A DNA stretch of 64,000 nucleotides from Stenotrophomonas maltophilia (GCF_039555535.1 NZ_CP154630.1:2059001-2123000), one strand, 5' to 3'. Positions 1 through 10,691 are shown, numbered from the stretch's first letter. The notes: generated by a model not told the origin, from the letters alone. Numbers and translations are program-made.

Positions 1-497
1 TCGCGCGCCTGCTCGAAGCGGCCCGCACGCAGGCGCGCGTAGCCAAGATCGCCCAGGTAGTCGGTGTTCAAGGGCTGCAGCTGCGTCGCCCGGGCCAGCG
101 CCTCTTCACTGCCGCTGTCGTCGTCACGGCGGGCAGCGATCAGGCCCAACCCGTGCGCGGCCGCTGCGGCCTGCGGACTGCTGGAAAGTTCCCGGTACAG
201 GGCGATGGCAGCGTCGGCCTGGCCGGTCTCGCGCAGGGCGTCGGCCTGCAGCAGGCGCAGCGCCGGCGGATCGCCGTAGCGCTGGCGGAAGGCATCGACG
301 TGGGCCAGCGAGGCATACCAGGCACCCTGCTGCTGCATGCGCCCGATCAGTTCCAGGTAGGCATTGCGGCTGTCCTGCGGTGCCGGTTCGGGCGCAGCCA
401 GGCTGGGGGCGCGCAGGTACTTCGGCGTGGTCGACGCACAACCACTGGCGACGGCGGCGAGGGCAAGCAACAGGCAGGAGGTGCGCAGGGCAGGCAT
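1..497 (-). CDS. TadD-like TPR lipoprotein of the Tad pilus locus (partial, 3' end outside window)
   Basis: The reading frame starts at 497 and runs off the left edge, so only the N-terminal 165 residues are seen. They begin MPALRTSCLLLALAAVASGC: a hydrophobic signal followed by a lipobox (ASGC), so this should be a lipoprotein. The rest is alanine- and leucine-rich helical sequence with tetratricopeptide character (for example LRLLQADALRETGQADAAI). In Tad loci TadD is a TPR lipoprotein, thought to help assemble or stabilise the outer-membrane secretin. The start codon shares its A with the stop of the tadC gene (TGATG), so the two are translationally coupled. The Tad role is inferred mainly from position and architecture. 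Confidence 0.75.
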   Translation of the reverse strand, partial: MPALRTSCLLLALAAVASGCASTTPKYLRAPSLAAPEPAPQDSRNAYLELIGRMQQQGAWYASLAHVDAFRQRYGDPPALRLLQADALRETGQADAAIALYRELSSSPQAAAAAHGLGLIAARRDDDSGSEEALARATQLQPLNTDYLGDLGYARLRAGRFEQAR

Positions 498-1432
498 CAG
501 GGCGATCCCATCTTGGACATGGTGGTGGCCAGCGCGACCAGCGCCGGTCCGGCAAGAACCAGCATCAGCGCTGGCAGCAGGGTCAGCATCATCACCACGG
601 TCATCTTCACCGAGAGCTTGCCGACCTTTTCCTTCAGGGTGTTGCGGCGCTGTTCCCGCAACCGGATGCTGAACTGCCGCAGCGGTTCCTGCACCGCGCC
701 GCCATGTGCGTGCACCTGCAGGATCAACTGCATCAGGCTGGTCAGGTCGTCATCCGCATAGACCTCACTCAGGCGACGCAGGGACTGCGCGCGGGTACGG
801 CCATGGGTGTAGGCGACGTTGGCCTCCTGCAGCTCGCCGCCGAGCACCGGCAACGCATCGCGCAGCTTGTCGCCCAGCGTCTGCAGGCTCTGGTCCATGC
901 TGAAGCCCACGCCTTGCAGCAGGCGCAGCAGGTCGATCAGCAGGGGCAGCTCGTTGTCGACCGCGCGCCGGCGGCGCTTCACCCACGAAGAGAGGATGAA
1001 CTTCGGCAGCAGCAGGCCTGCCGCGAGCGCACCGATCACGACCATCATCCTGGCCAGCCCCTGGGCACTGCTGAACGCCAGGGCCAGCGCCAGCACCAGT
1101 ACGCCCAGCAGCAGTCGCACGCCAAGATAGATGGCGGTGCCACGTCGTGTGTTCCAGCCTGCCAGGTCCAGCAGCAGCCGGTCTTCATTGGCCAGCAGCG
1201 CGGATTCCAGGCGGCCGCCACTGAGCGCGCGCCCGAAGCGTTCCAGCCAACCCAGCGAATCACGGCGCGCGGCCTCCGGGTCGCGTGCTTCATCCCGCGG
1301 TTGCAGCGCGGTCTTCAAGGTGGCCGAGGTGCGCTGTTCGCGGTGGCTGCGTATCCATCCGGCGATGCCCAGCAGGGCAACACCGGCGGCCAGCACCAGC
1401 AGGGACAGGGCAAACCAGGTGCTTGCGCTCAT
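497..1432 (-). CDS. tadC: TadC, inner-membrane platform protein of the Tad/Flp pilus
   Basis: A 311-residue membrane protein of the type II secretion F (GspF/TadC) family. It starts MSASTWFALSLLVLAAG, giving an N-terminal membrane segment. Two or more hydrophobic segments follow (around residues 110-145), and another pair sits near the C-terminus after KLSVKMTVVMMLTL. A middle cytoplasmic part contains the family-like phrases DLLRLLQGVGFSMDQSLQTL and LIDLL. TadB and TadC are thought to form the inner-membrane platform on which the CpaF ATPase works. The start at 1432 has a GGAGG Shine-Dalgarno; an upstream in-frame start would run into tadB and was not used. It lies between tadB and the tadD-like gene. 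Confidence 0.9.
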   Translation of the reverse strand: MSASTWFALSLLVLAAGVALLGIAGWIRSHREQRTSATLKTALQPRDEARDPEAARRDSLGWLERFGRALSGGRLESALLANEDRLLLDLAGWNTRRGTAIYLGVRLLLGVLVLALALAFSSAQGLARMMVVIGALAAGLLLPKFILSSWVKRRRRAVDNELPLLIDLLRLLQGVGFSMDQSLQTLGDKLRDALPVLGGELQEANVAYTHGRTRAQSLRRLSEVYADDDLTSLMQLILQVHAHGGAVQEPLRQFSIRLREQRRNTLKEKVGKLSVKMTVVMMLTLLPALMLVLAGPALVALATTMSKMGSP

Positions 1433-1460
1433 CGGGCACCTCCGTGGTGGATTCCGGTGG

Positions 1461-2417
1461 TCATAGCGACTTGGCCAGGCGATAGAGCAGGAAGGCGCCA
1501 AACAGCTCCAGCCCGAGCGCGATCAGCAGGATCTTGTGACCCAGCGGATCGTGCAGCACCGGCTGGAAGAACTCAGGGCTGGAAATCGCCATCAGCACCG
1601 CGCTGGCCGGTGGCAGCAGGCCGAGCACCCAGGCCGACATGCGCGTTTCCGACGTGGTCGCGGCCAGCTCCTGCTGGGCCTGCTCCAGGTCGCGCATGAA
1701 ATCGCCCATGCGCTGCAGGATCTGATCGGAGCGCCCGCCGATGCGCACGCTGACGCCGATCACCACGGACAGTACCTTGAGCACGTCCATCCGGTAGGGT
1801 TGCGCCGCCAGGCTCAAGGCACGGTCCAGGTCCATGCCGCTGCGTGCGTAGCGCACGGTGGTGTCCAGCAGTCCGCGCAGCGGCGCGCTGGTCTGCATCG
1901 ACGCCACCTGGAACGCCGCCTGCAGGCTGTTGCCGAGTGCGGTCAACCGCACCAGGTTGTCGAGGAAGTCGGGCAGCTGGTGCAGCAGCTGTGCACGCAG
2001 TTTCGTGGTGCGGCGCATGACCCACAGCCAGCAGCCCAACAGGTACAGCAGCAGGGTCAGGGGGAACATCCACGCCGTGCCGAGCCTCAGCATCGCCACG
2101 ACCGAGAGCACCAGCCCCGGCACCAGCAGCATGAGGGGCAGCTTCCAGCCCGTCTGCAGGCCCGCACGTTGCAGCAGGCCATCCAGCGGCAGCACCCGGC
2201 GCCCGGCACTTGCAGGTCGCGCCGGGTCGTTGGCGGCGGCCACCGATGCCCCGGCCGGTGCTCCGCCACTGGCACCTCCGCGAGCCAGCTGCTGCTCGGC
2301 GTGCTGCAGCGAGGCCTGGCGCTGTTCGCGGTTGCTGGCGGTGCCCCACAGCCACACCGCAAGCGCCAGCAGCACCGAGATGATGCTCAGTACACCCAGC
2401 AGCAGGCCCGTGCCCAT
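1461..2417 (-). CDS. tadB: TadB, inner-membrane platform protein of the Tad/Flp pilus
   Basis: A 318-residue protein beginning MGTGLLLGVLSIISVLLALA, one clear membrane helix. A variable linker rich in Ala, Gly and Arg follows, then two membrane segments (about residues 95-140) and a GspF-type cytoplasmic domain with LLHQLPDFLDNLVRLTALG and ERI/GGRSDQILQRMGDF-like motifs. The C-terminal membrane pair ends in LFGAFLLYRLAKSL. It is homologous in layout to the neighbouring TadC, as is usual for the duplicated platform proteins of Tad systems. Two bases separate it from the cpaF stop, and tadC starts 28 bases downstream, so all belong to one transcript. Confidence 0.9.
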   Translation of the reverse strand: MGTGLLLGVLSIISVLLALAVWLWGTASNREQRQASLQHAEQQLARGGASGGAPAGASVAAANDPARPASAGRRVLPLDGLLQRAGLQTGWKLPLMLLVPGLVLSVVAMLRLGTAWMFPLTLLLYLLGCWLWVMRRTTKLRAQLLHQLPDFLDNLVRLTALGNSLQAAFQVASMQTSAPLRGLLDTTVRYARSGMDLDRALSLAAQPYRMDVLKVLSVVIGVSVRIGGRSDQILQRMGDFMRDLEQAQQELAATTSETRMSAWVLGLLPPASAVLMAISSPEFFQPVLHDPLGHKILLIALGLELFGAFLLYRLAKSL

Positions 2418-2419
2418 GC

Positions 2420-3753
<1,334 letters not shown>

Positions 3754-3769
<16 letters not shown>

Positions 3770-4965
3770 TGCGATCCACCCAGGGCAAGGGAGAGTCTTT
3801 CCCGCAGGCCATGGGCCTGGACCGGGCAGGCAGCCGGATCCAGGCGCGAGACGAGCGGGGCGAGGGCACGCAGGTAGGGGTCGCGCGGTGCGTCCTGCAG
3901 CAGCAGATGCCCCTGGCTGGCCGCCAGGCGCACGCGCGGGCGCTCGGGCAGCGTGGCCAGCAGTGGCACTTCGAATCGGCGCGCGATCTGCTCGGGGCTC
4001 ATGCCGCTGCTGTCGTCGTGGCGGTTGATCACCAGTTGCAGCCGCTTCTCCCGTTCGCGCTGGCCGGCCAGGTGCTTCAAGGCCTGGTCGAGCGAAACCA
4101 GCGTGGCGATCGAAGCGTCCGTGACCAGCCAGATCTCGTCGGCCTGGTCCAGCAGCAGGGGCGGCATCTGCCGCAGCGGGCAGCCACCGGCATCGCACAG
4201 CACGCTGGCGAACACGCTGCGCAGGCGCTGCAGCAGTGCGCCCGGGTCCGACGGCGGCACGGCATCACTGCCGCTGGCGCGGTCGAGCAGCACCAGGCCG
4301 GTGTCATGGCGGGCCATCGCCGTCCGGGCCAGGGTGGCGTCGATGCGGCTGGCGTTGCGCAGTGCATCTTCGTAGTGGAAGCGGCTGTCCAGGTTGAGGT
4401 ACAGCGCCAGGTCGCCGGACGGCTGCGCCAGTTCCATCAACAGGCCGTCCTGCTGCAGGGCCTCGCCCTGGGCCAATGCGCGGGTCTGCTGGGCCAGTAC
4501 CGAAAGATGCGCGGCAAGGGTGCTGGTGCCGACCCCGGCACGCACGCCCAGCAGGACGATCAGGCGCGCCTTGTGCGCGTGCTGGGCGGTGGCGGCTGGA
4601 CGTGGCGACAGGGCACGACGCAATGCAGCCTCGATGCCGATGTTGTCGCTGTCCAGGTCCAGCACATCGCGCAGGCCGGCACGCAGCGCGATCACCACGC
4701 CTTCGACCTGGGCGGCGCTGGTGGCGCCGACGGCGACCAGGGGCAGGTCGGGTTGGGTCTGCTGCAGCTGTTGCGCCAGCAGGCTGGAGGCCGCGGCGTG
4801 TTCCGGGCGGAAGTCGAGCAGCACCAGGCTCTGTGGCCCGCGCTGCAGGTCCTGTGCGGAGGTCGGCATGCTGCTGTCCTGCCAGTGCAGGGTGGTGGTC
4901 GGCGGCAGTTTCGCCGCCAGCCGGGGCAGCAGTTCGCGATCCATTCCGTACAGGACCAGATTCAT
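3754..4965 (-). CDS. cpaE: CpaE/TadZ-like ParA-fold protein, polar localisation of the Tad machine
   Basis: A 403-residue protein. An N-terminal receiver-like domain (about residues 1-110; MNLVLYGMDRELLPRL and VLLDFRPEH) is followed by a MinD/ParA-type P-loop domain. The P-loop region reads GVRAGVGTSTLAAHLS, a degenerate Walker A lacking the usual signature lysine, as is common in TadZ/CpaE. CpaE/TadZ proteins position the Tad apparatus, often at a pole, and probably have little ATPase activity. The start at 4965 has an AAGGA ribosome site; a start 45 bases upstream (MPYATAQ) is possible. It lies between the secretin and the ATPase, the standard order. Confidence 0.88.
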
Positions 4966-5038
4966 CGGCGGTCCTTGCGGATGCAGCGGCTGGGCGGTGG
5001 CGTAGGGCATGGGCGTGGTATCGCAGGCATCATGGGAA

Positions 5039-6394
5039 TCAGCGTGAGAAGCCAGGTACCGGATCCTGGCTGATCGGGCCAAGCAGCCACGCCCCCCACT
5101 CGGGAAGGTTCGGCCTGGCTTCGCGTTCGCCAGGCAACGGCAGCTCGGTATTGCGCGCCAGCGGCTGCACCAGCCGCGGCGTGACGATGATCACCAGCTC
5201 CTTGTCCTGTCGCTTGTAGTCGAAGTTGCGGAAGAACGAACCGATGATCGGCAGGTCGCCAAGCAAGGGAATCTTGCCGACGTTGGAGACGACATTGGAG
5301 CTGACCAGGCCACCGATCACGAAGCTCTCGCCGTCACCCAGTTCGACCGTGGTGTCGGCACGGCGCGTGGTGATCGATGGAATCTGCACGCCGTTGAGGG
5401 CAATGGCGTTGCTGTAGTCCAGATCACTGGCTTCCGGTGCGACCTTCAGCGCGATGCGGTTGGGGGCCAGCACCGTCGGGGTCACGGTCAGGCCGATGCC
5501 GAACGGCTTGTAGGTGATGGTGGTGGTGCCCAGGCCCTGCGGTTCCAGGATCGGCAGTTCGCCGCCTGCCAGGAAGCTGGCGCTCTGGCCGGACAATGCA
5601 ACCAGGGTAGGTTCGGCCAGCACGCGCGCCATGCCGTTGCTCTGCAGCAGGTCGACATCGGCGTTCCACAGGCCCTTGGTCGAGCCGAACACCAGCCGGA
5701 ACGCCGAGGAAATGGGCGACTCGGACTCATTGCCGGAGTTGCCTTCCTTCATGCCGGGCAGGATGCCGGTATTGCCCGGCAGCTGGCCGCCCGGGCGGGC
5801 GAAGCCGTAGGCGAAGTTGCCATTGCGGTTCTGGAAGCTGATGCCGATCTGCTTCAACGCGGTCTTGTTGAATTCGACCACCTTGACCTCGACCTGGACC
5901 ACGCCGCCGCTGCTGACCGTCGAGGCGTCGGCAAGCAGCCCGTCCTTGCCCAGCGCCATGGCGGCGGTCTTCTGTTCCTGCATGTGCGAGAGCACGCTGT
6001 CGGTGCTTCCCTGCAGCAGGCCCTGGTTGTCCTGCTGGGTGAACACCAGCCCATTCGAGCCCGCGTCTGCCGCGCCCTGCACGGCACTCTGTACGCGCAC
6101 CTGCAGGCGTTGCGGCTCGGCCTGCTTGCGGTGCCACAGCAGGAGGGTGGTCGTACCCGGCGCCTTCCCGACCAGCAGCGCCTGGCGCTGCCCACGCAGC
6201 ATCACGATGTCGGCGACGCCCGGATCGGCGATGGCCACCCGTTCCAGGTCGGCCGGGAGGGTCCATGGGCGCTGCTCACGCGCCTGCAGCACGAGATCGT
6301 CGGCGGCCACGCTTGTCGCCGGAGCCAGCAGCACCAGCAGCAGGGCCAGCCAGCGCTGGCGAGGGGAGGGGCGTGGGCGGAGGCGTTCGGTCAT
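5039..6394 (-). CDS. cpaC: CpaC/RcpA, outer-membrane secretin of the Tad/Flp pilus
   Basis: A 451-residue secretin that forms the outer-membrane channel for the Flp pilus. A Sec signal peptide (MTERLRPRPSPRQRW then a hydrophobic stretch ending SVAAD) precedes a BON/pilus N-terminal domain (LPADLERVAIADPGVADI). The bacterial secretin core is unmistakable: VQVEVKVVEFNKTALKQIG, then ARVLAEPTLVALSGQSA, GIGLTVTPTV and VELGDGESFVIGGLV. It ends with the conserved IPLLGDLPIIGSFFR and KELVIIVTPRLV. It sits 18 bases downstream of cpaB in the same operon. Confidence 0.95.
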   Translation of the reverse strand: MTERLRPRPSPRQRWLALLLVLLAPATSVAADDLVLQAREQRPWTLPADLERVAIADPGVADIVMLRGQRQALLVGKAPGTTTLLLWHRKQAEPQRLQVRVQSAVQGAADAGSNGLVFTQQDNQGLLQGSTDSVLSHMQEQKTAAMALGKDGLLADASTVSSGGVVQVEVKVVEFNKTALKQIGISFQNRNGNFAYGFARPGGQLPGNTGILPGMKEGNSGNESESPISSAFRLVFGSTKGLWNADVDLLQSNGMARVLAEPTLVALSGQSASFLAGGELPILEPQGLGTTTITYKPFGIGLTVTPTVLAPNRIALKVAPEASDLDYSNAIALNGVQIPSITTRRADTTVELGDGESFVIGGLVSSNVVSNVGKIPLLGDLPIIGSFFRNFDYKRQDKELVIIVTPRLVQPLARNTELPLPGEREARPNLPEWGAWLLGPISQDPVPGFSR

Positions 6395-6412
6395 GGATGC
6401 GCTCGATGCAGG

Positions 6413-7450
6413 TCAAAGGGAACCACGGGGGGCGGAGCTGTCGCCACGGATGATCTCGATGCCCGACGCACGCGGTGCGCTGCGCCGAGTCGGCGGCGCA
6501 CGCGCCGGGATCCCCGGGGTGCTGCGGGCCGGCGTGTTGCCGCGGCCGGCCAGGGCGTCACCATCGATGCCGGCGAAGGCATGGTTCTCCGGCCGCTGCA
6601 GCGCGAGCTGCTGTTCGGCATCGAGTCCACGCAAAGGATCGATCACGCCACGCGCCTGTGGAAACAGTGCAAGGTCGGGTTGCCCCGTATCAGCCGGGTT
6701 GCGCAGGGCCAGGAACAGCTTTCCCTGCTGCGCACCCAGCAGCAGCCGGTTGGCATCGGCCACCGGCACTGCCAGCACCGCGCTGCGTGCCGGCTGGGTG
6801 GCCTCGTTGCCCGAGCCATGGCTGCTGCCATTGCCGGTGATGTCCGCGGCGCGGGGGTCGTTGCGGGTATCGCCTTCGTTGCCGGCGACGGCATCGCCGG
6901 TGACCGGAGCGATGTCCTGTTGGCCGTAGCTGAGCACGCGCAGCCGTGACAGCAGCAGGCGGGTCTGCGCGGCCTCTGCCGGACCGCTGGCGTTGGGCTG
7001 GGCATCGCGCAGGTTGAGGAAGACATCGACGAAATCACCCGGCAGGATGCGGTTTCCGGCGCCGACCAGTTCATCCACCGGAACGGCCAGTGCGCGTTCG
7101 CCCGGGCGCAGCTGCAGCGAGAATCCCTGTGCCAGGGCGTTGCTGCTGATGGCGGTGCCCTCGGCAATGTCCTGCACTGGTACCTTGCCGACTACGGCAG
7201 AGATGCTGGTGGCTGCACCGGCTACTGCCGTGGTTCGCTGCGCCAGGCGCAGGCCGTTGGCGGTGATCGGTTCACCGGCAGGCAGCCGGGCCACGGCTTC
7301 GACCACGGTGATCGCCTGGGCTTCGCTGTGCGCGACGGGCGCGGCCGTCGCTGGCGCGGCCGGTTTGCGCCCGATCATCAGGGCGATCACTGCCAGCAGC
7401 ACGGCCAGCCCGATCAGGGCGACGGCAGCGATGCGGGTCAACTTGAGCAT
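6413..7450 (-). CDS. cpaB: CpaB/RcpC, periplasmic SAF-domain Tad pilus assembly protein
   Basis: A 345-residue protein with one N-terminal membrane anchor (IAAVALIGLAVLLAVIALMI) and a SAF domain just after it (VARLPAGEPITANGLRL). The RcpC/CpaB domain follows (LRPGERALAVPVDELVGAG and ILPGDFVDVFL). These proteins sit at the periplasmic face and stabilise the secretin. The C-terminal ~90 residues are rich in Pro, Arg and Ala and look disordered. It lies between the tadE-like gene and the secretin gene. Starts further upstream are not supported, because MLKLTRIAAV gives the expected anchor directly. Confidence 0.92.
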   Translation of the reverse strand: MLKLTRIAAVALIGLAVLLAVIALMIGRKPAAPATAAPVAHSEAQAITVVEAVARLPAGEPITANGLRLAQRTTAVAGAATSISAVVGKVPVQDIAEGTAISSNALAQGFSLQLRPGERALAVPVDELVGAGNRILPGDFVDVFLNLRDAQPNASGPAEAAQTRLLLSRLRVLSYGQQDIAPVTGDAVAGNEGDTRNDPRAADITGNGSSHGSGNEATQPARSAVLAVPVADANRLLLGAQQGKLFLALRNPADTGQPDLALFPQARGVIDPLRGLDAEQQLALQRPENHAFAGIDGDALAGRGNTPARSTPGIPARAPPTRRSAPRASGIEIIRGDSSAPRGSL

Positions 7451-7473
7451 GGAACCGTCTCCTGTACCGATCG

Positions 7474-7950
7474 TCAGTTGCCGCTGCCGAGGTCGAGCTG
7501 GGCGACCGCGACACTACGGATGGGAGCCTGCATCACCCACTTGTAAAGCGTGGCGGTGCCCGGCAGGAAGGGATGGCTGGCGTAGTCATAGCTGACCGTC
7601 ACCGTCATGCACTGGGCAGTGGCCAGGCCGGCGCAGGGGGCCTGCGCGGAGACCACGATGGCGTTGCTGCCGCCATTGCTGCAGTCGACACCCTGTCCAG
7701 AGAATTTCAACAGCCACTGCATCGAACTGCGGGCTGCGAGGCAGGCTGCAGTACGCCGTTCATTGGCGCTGCCATAGCGCAATGAAGCGCGAGCGCCCTC
7801 GGCCGAGGCCGTCGCCAACGTCTGTTGCGCGGCCATGATCATCACGCCGGAGAATGTGAACAGCAGCAGTGGCAGTAGGCCCAGCATCAGCATCAGGGCA
7901 AATTCGATGCTGGCCACGCCGCGTTGAAGCCGTGGATTGTGGATGCTCAT
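7474..7950 (-). CDS. TadE-like minor pseudopilin
   Basis: A 158-residue protein starting MSIHNPRLQRGVASIEFALM. The RGVASIEFALMLML stretch is the TadE-type signature: a short positively charged leader, glycine, conserved glutamate at +5-like spacing and a hydrophobic helix. The remaining 110 residues form a small extracytoplasmic domain with four or more cysteines, which may form disulfides. TadE-family pseudopilins are cut by the CpaA/TadV peptidase and are needed for pilus biogenesis. The start at 7950 overlaps the cpaA stop (ATGA). The very long upstream extension of this frame lies inside cpaA and is not coding. Confidence 0.85.
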   Translation of the reverse strand: MSIHNPRLQRGVASIEFALMLMLGLLPLLLFTFSGVMIMAAQQTLATASAEGARASLRYGSANERRTAACLAARSSMQWLLKFSGQGVDCSNGGSNAIVVSAQAPCAGLATAQCMTVTVSYDYASHPFLPGTATLYKWVMQAPIRSVAVAQLDLGSGN

Positions 7951-8492
7951 GCCACACCTCCATAGACGCTTGCCAGAACCCAGCCGATGCCGGCGATGGC
8001 CAGGTAGGCTGCATAGGGAATGCCCTGTCGTCCCTGGCGGGCGGCCTGCATGTCGCGCAGGGCGGGGTGCGATTGCCATTGGCTGCTGGCGCGGTTGACC
8101 TGCATCTGAAGGCCCGTGGGTAGCATCACGCCCAAACGGCGGCCAATAATGATCACTGCCGCGTGCAGGCCGGCCGCGAGACTTGCCACCACCCAGATCG
8201 GCAGCAGGGCCTTCCAGCCCAGCATCAGGCCCAGTACCGCGAAGAACTTGACGTCGCCGGCGCCCATCCAGCGGATGGCATAGAACGGCAGCAGGGCCAC
8301 CAGGCCGAGCGCCGCGCCCGCTGCGTGGTCAAGCCACGGCTGGCGCGGCGCGCTGAACTGTCCCGCGATGATCAATGCGATGGCAATGGCGGATGCAGAC
8401 AACAGCCAGGCATTGGGCACCCGGCGGGCATACAGGTCGCTGATCGCGATCCGCAGGCACACGCCGATGGCCAATAGTCCCAGCAACGTCAT
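7947..8492 (-). CDS. cpaA: CpaA/TadV, A24-family prepilin peptidase
   Basis: A 181-residue membrane protein with about six hydrophobic segments, matching the small TadV/CpaA class that lacks the methylase domain of PilD. Two aspartates of the A24 aspartyl protease family are visible: ISDLYARRVPNAWLL near residue 18 and WMGAGDVKFFAVLGLMLG near residue 77 (the GxGD motif). It cleaves the Flp and TadE-like pilin leaders at the membrane. It starts 89 bases downstream of flp and overlaps the tadE-like gene by four bases. The C-terminal 40 residues are less hydrophobic than usual for the family. Confidence 0.92.
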   Translation of the reverse strand: MTLLGLLAIGVCLRIAISDLYARRVPNAWLLSASAIAIALIIAGQFSAPRQPWLDHAAGAALGLVALLPFYAIRWMGAGDVKFFAVLGLMLGWKALLPIWVVASLAAGLHAAVIIIGRRLGVMLPTGLQMQVNRASSQWQSHPALRDMQAARQGRQGIPYAAYLAIAGIGWVLASVYGGVA

Positions 8493-8581
8493 CGCACACT
8501 CCGTCGTCCGTCATTGGACAGTCTGCAGTTGCCACCGGGCACATCCCAGCACCGCTGCAGGGACGTGCGATGCACGCAGGC

Positions 8582-8782
8582 TCAGCCGCCGGTCGCAGGT
8601 GCCGACCCGGAGGCCTTGGTGGCAAGGTCGGAGAGGTTCTTGAACAGCGTCTCGAAGAACCCCTTGATCTCCTTGTTGCCGACCGCGATCAGGATGCCGG
8701 CGATGACGGCGGCCAGCAGCCCGTACTCGAGCGCGGTGACGCCATCTTCTTCCTTCAGGAACTTGCGGATGGATGCGTTCAT
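8582..8782 (-). CDS. flp: Flp-type major pilin
   Basis: A 66-residue Flp/Fap pilin, the main subunit of the Tad pilus. The start at 8782 (MNASIRKFLKEEDGVTALEY) has a GGGAG ribosome site. The leader should be cut after Gly14, leaving VTALEYGLLAAVIAGILIAV: the glutamate at +5, the adjacent tyrosine and the hydrophobic helix are the Flp signature. The C-terminal part (IKGFFETLFKNLSDLATKAS) is amphipathic. It is the promoter-proximal gene of the operon. A longer upstream frame of 157 codons has no pilin features before the methionine and is rejected. Confidence 0.95.
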   Translation of the reverse strand: MNASIRKFLKEEDGVTALEYGLLAAVIAGILIAVGNKEIKGFFETLFKNLSDLATKASGSAPATGG

Positions 8783-9475
8783 GGCCTTGTCTCCCTCTAC
8801 TTGTTGTCTGCAGATGCAGGACACCTGTTGGGCGGTGGCCCGGCTCCGCCGGGATCGTCCGTGGGCCCCGCACATCCTGGCGGGGTGGCATGGCGGGAAT
8901 GCCCCGCCGTGCTCATTCTGGGTAATCGGCCCCGGGGAAAATGCCGGCCGCAACGTCGCGACCACGCGGCGCTGCGCCGGTGGTCGAACTGTTCCGCGAT
9001 ACGGTCGTGGCCATGCGCTCCCCCAGGTGTGGTCGTTTTGAAGCGACCGGATCACCGTGTCATCGACTTTGCCTGAATGGCGGTTGGCTGCAACTGGAAC
9101 CTATATGCAAATTCGGCAGAAACGCGCCGACCCTTAGACTTTCAGGCTGTTTCTGTGACGTATATCCGTTCGCTGGCAAAACGATTCATCGACGTGCAGA
9201 TAATGTGATGTCGCAAATGGCGCATGCGAAAATCGTGCCACTGGCGACCACATTTTCTTCATCTGTGTATCTATTTTCTTCAATGCAGGGTTCGGGTTTA
9301 CCTTCGATGATTATCGGGCATACTCGGTTCCAGGTTGCTGCTTTCAATCGGGTTGGTCGTGCGGCACCGGCCGCAGCGATCCCGGCAATGGCGAAGGTTC
9401 CTGGAGGAATGGTGTGGCCCTGTCAGGCAGTGGGGGCCGCAGCGTGTTGCGGATCAACGGGGGGACGACACTGTC
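8783..9475. other. Long intergenic region between flp and the AraC-type gene
   Basis: About 690 bases without a convincing gene, separating the divergent flp operon and regulator. The flp-proximal part is GC-rich with small hairpins (CCCGGC-TCC-GCCGGG at 8839-8853 and GGCGGG/CCCGCC around 8892-8908) and probably forms the pilin mRNA leader. The part from about 9060 to 9360 is clearly more AT-rich than anything nearby (runs such as CATTTTCTTCATCTGTG) and is the likely site of both promoters. Frames crossing it have no coding character. Confidence 0.6.
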
Positions 9476-10456
9476 ATGGTCGATGGTGGGGTAGAAGACA
9501 GCGACGACAGCGGCCTGCGATCGATTGATCTGGCGACGCTGAGTGGCGTGCTTCGTGTATGCGATGTCGAACTGCTGCTGCTCGATGGCAACGGGCCGCG
9601 GGCGGCCTTTGTTTCGCGCGTGCATGAGGAAGCCCTGTTCTGCAGCATCAGTTGCGGCTTCCATTGCCGTGGCCGCTTCATGCTGCCACCTGACTGGGCG
9701 ATGCTAGGGTATCTGCACGCGACCGATGAAACACTGAGTTGGTGCCACGGGGTGCCGCTTACACCGGGGATGGCGCTGACGGTGATGCCCGAAGGCATCA
9801 GCGAGTTCACGCTGAGCCCAGGTACGCACATGACCCTGATGCTGGTGCCGGTCGCACGGGTGCAACGCAAGTTGACCGAACTGAGCCTGCGCAGCACGCC
9901 GCCCGCGGGCCAGGCGCTTTCACTGTTCAATCTGGCGAACGATTCGGCACCACTTGCCCATCATTATCAGCAGCTGCATCTTCAGCTCGGCCAGGGTGCT
10001 GGCCTGCAGCCGGAAGAAACCGAACGATTGCTGCACGAGCACGTGCAGGCCCTGCTCGGTGCAGGCGCCGCCGATCGCCCTGGTTGCAGCCGCGCGCGGC
10101 GCACGCATTATCTGATCGCGCAGCGGGCGGAGAACTTCATGCGGCTCAACCTGCGCCGCAATATCTACATGAACGAGATATGCGACGCGGCGGGTGTCAG
10201 CGAACGCGGCCTGCGCTATGCCTTCGAGGATCTGTTCGGAACCTCGCCCAACCGCTATCTGTCCATGCTGCGCCTCTGTGCTGCCTGTCGCAGCCTGTCG
10301 ATGGCCGATTCCAGCCGCCGTTCGGTGAAGGCGATCGCCCTCAGCTGCGGCCTCTGGGATCTCTCCCGCTTTGCCGACAATTACCGCAAGGTCTTCGGCG
10401 AACTGCCGCGCGATACGCTGATGCGCGCTCCCGCGCAGATCGGCCAGCCGGCCTGA
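9476..10456 (+). CDS. AraC-family transcriptional regulator
   Basis: A 326-residue regulator. The C-terminal ~110 residues hold a two-helix-turn-helix AraC domain: AENFMRLNLRRNIYMNEICD then AGVSERGLRYAFEDLFGTSP (first HTH) and RSVKAIALSCGLWDLSRFAD followed by YRKVFGELPRDTL (second HTH and family tail). The N-terminal ~200 residues are a cupin-like AraC ligand domain (ISCGFHCRGRFMLPPDW, VMPEGISEFTLSPG). ATG at 9476 has a GGGGGA ribosome site; the upstream frame is less likely. It sits between the Tad pilus and the autotransporter, so control of adhesion is a reasonable guess. No ligand or target can be read from sequence. Confidence 0.85.
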   Translation: MVDGGVEDSDDSGLRSIDLATLSGVLRVCDVELLLLDGNGPRAAFVSRVHEEALFCSISCGFHCRGRFMLPPDWAMLGYLHATDETLSWCHGVPLTPGMALTVMPEGISEFTLSPGTHMTLMLVPVARVQRKLTELSLRSTPPAGQALSLFNLANDSAPLAHHYQQLHLQLGQGAGLQPEETERLLHEHVQALLGAGAADRPGCSRARRTHYLIAQRAENFMRLNLRRNIYMNEICDAAGVSERGLRYAFEDLFGTSPNRYLSMLRLCAACRSLSMADSSRRSVKAIALSCGLWDLSRFADNYRKVFGELPRDTLMRAPAQIGQPA

Positions 10457-10691
10457 ATCAAGCGCCGCAAGGGTTTCGGGGTGGTTTCTGCCGGAATTGC
10501 CCATGCGCTTGCCGATATCGTTGCCGCTTCTGCATAACCCGCTGCCGATTCCGGCCGTGGATTTGCCGGAATGCGCGATTGCCGTGCCGGAATGAAGTGC
10601 GCAGCCGCCGCCGCGAGCGCTGAAATGTCAATCACCTGCCAAACGGCAAGTCCACTGACATTCCAGTTGTTCGCCTACGGGGGAAGTGCTC

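Noticed and set aside
8941-9528. A 195-codon plus-strand frame in the flp-araC gap
   Set aside because: Cys/Arg/Ser-rich sequence without domain or ribosome site; crosses the AT-rich promoter region and the regulator start in another frame.
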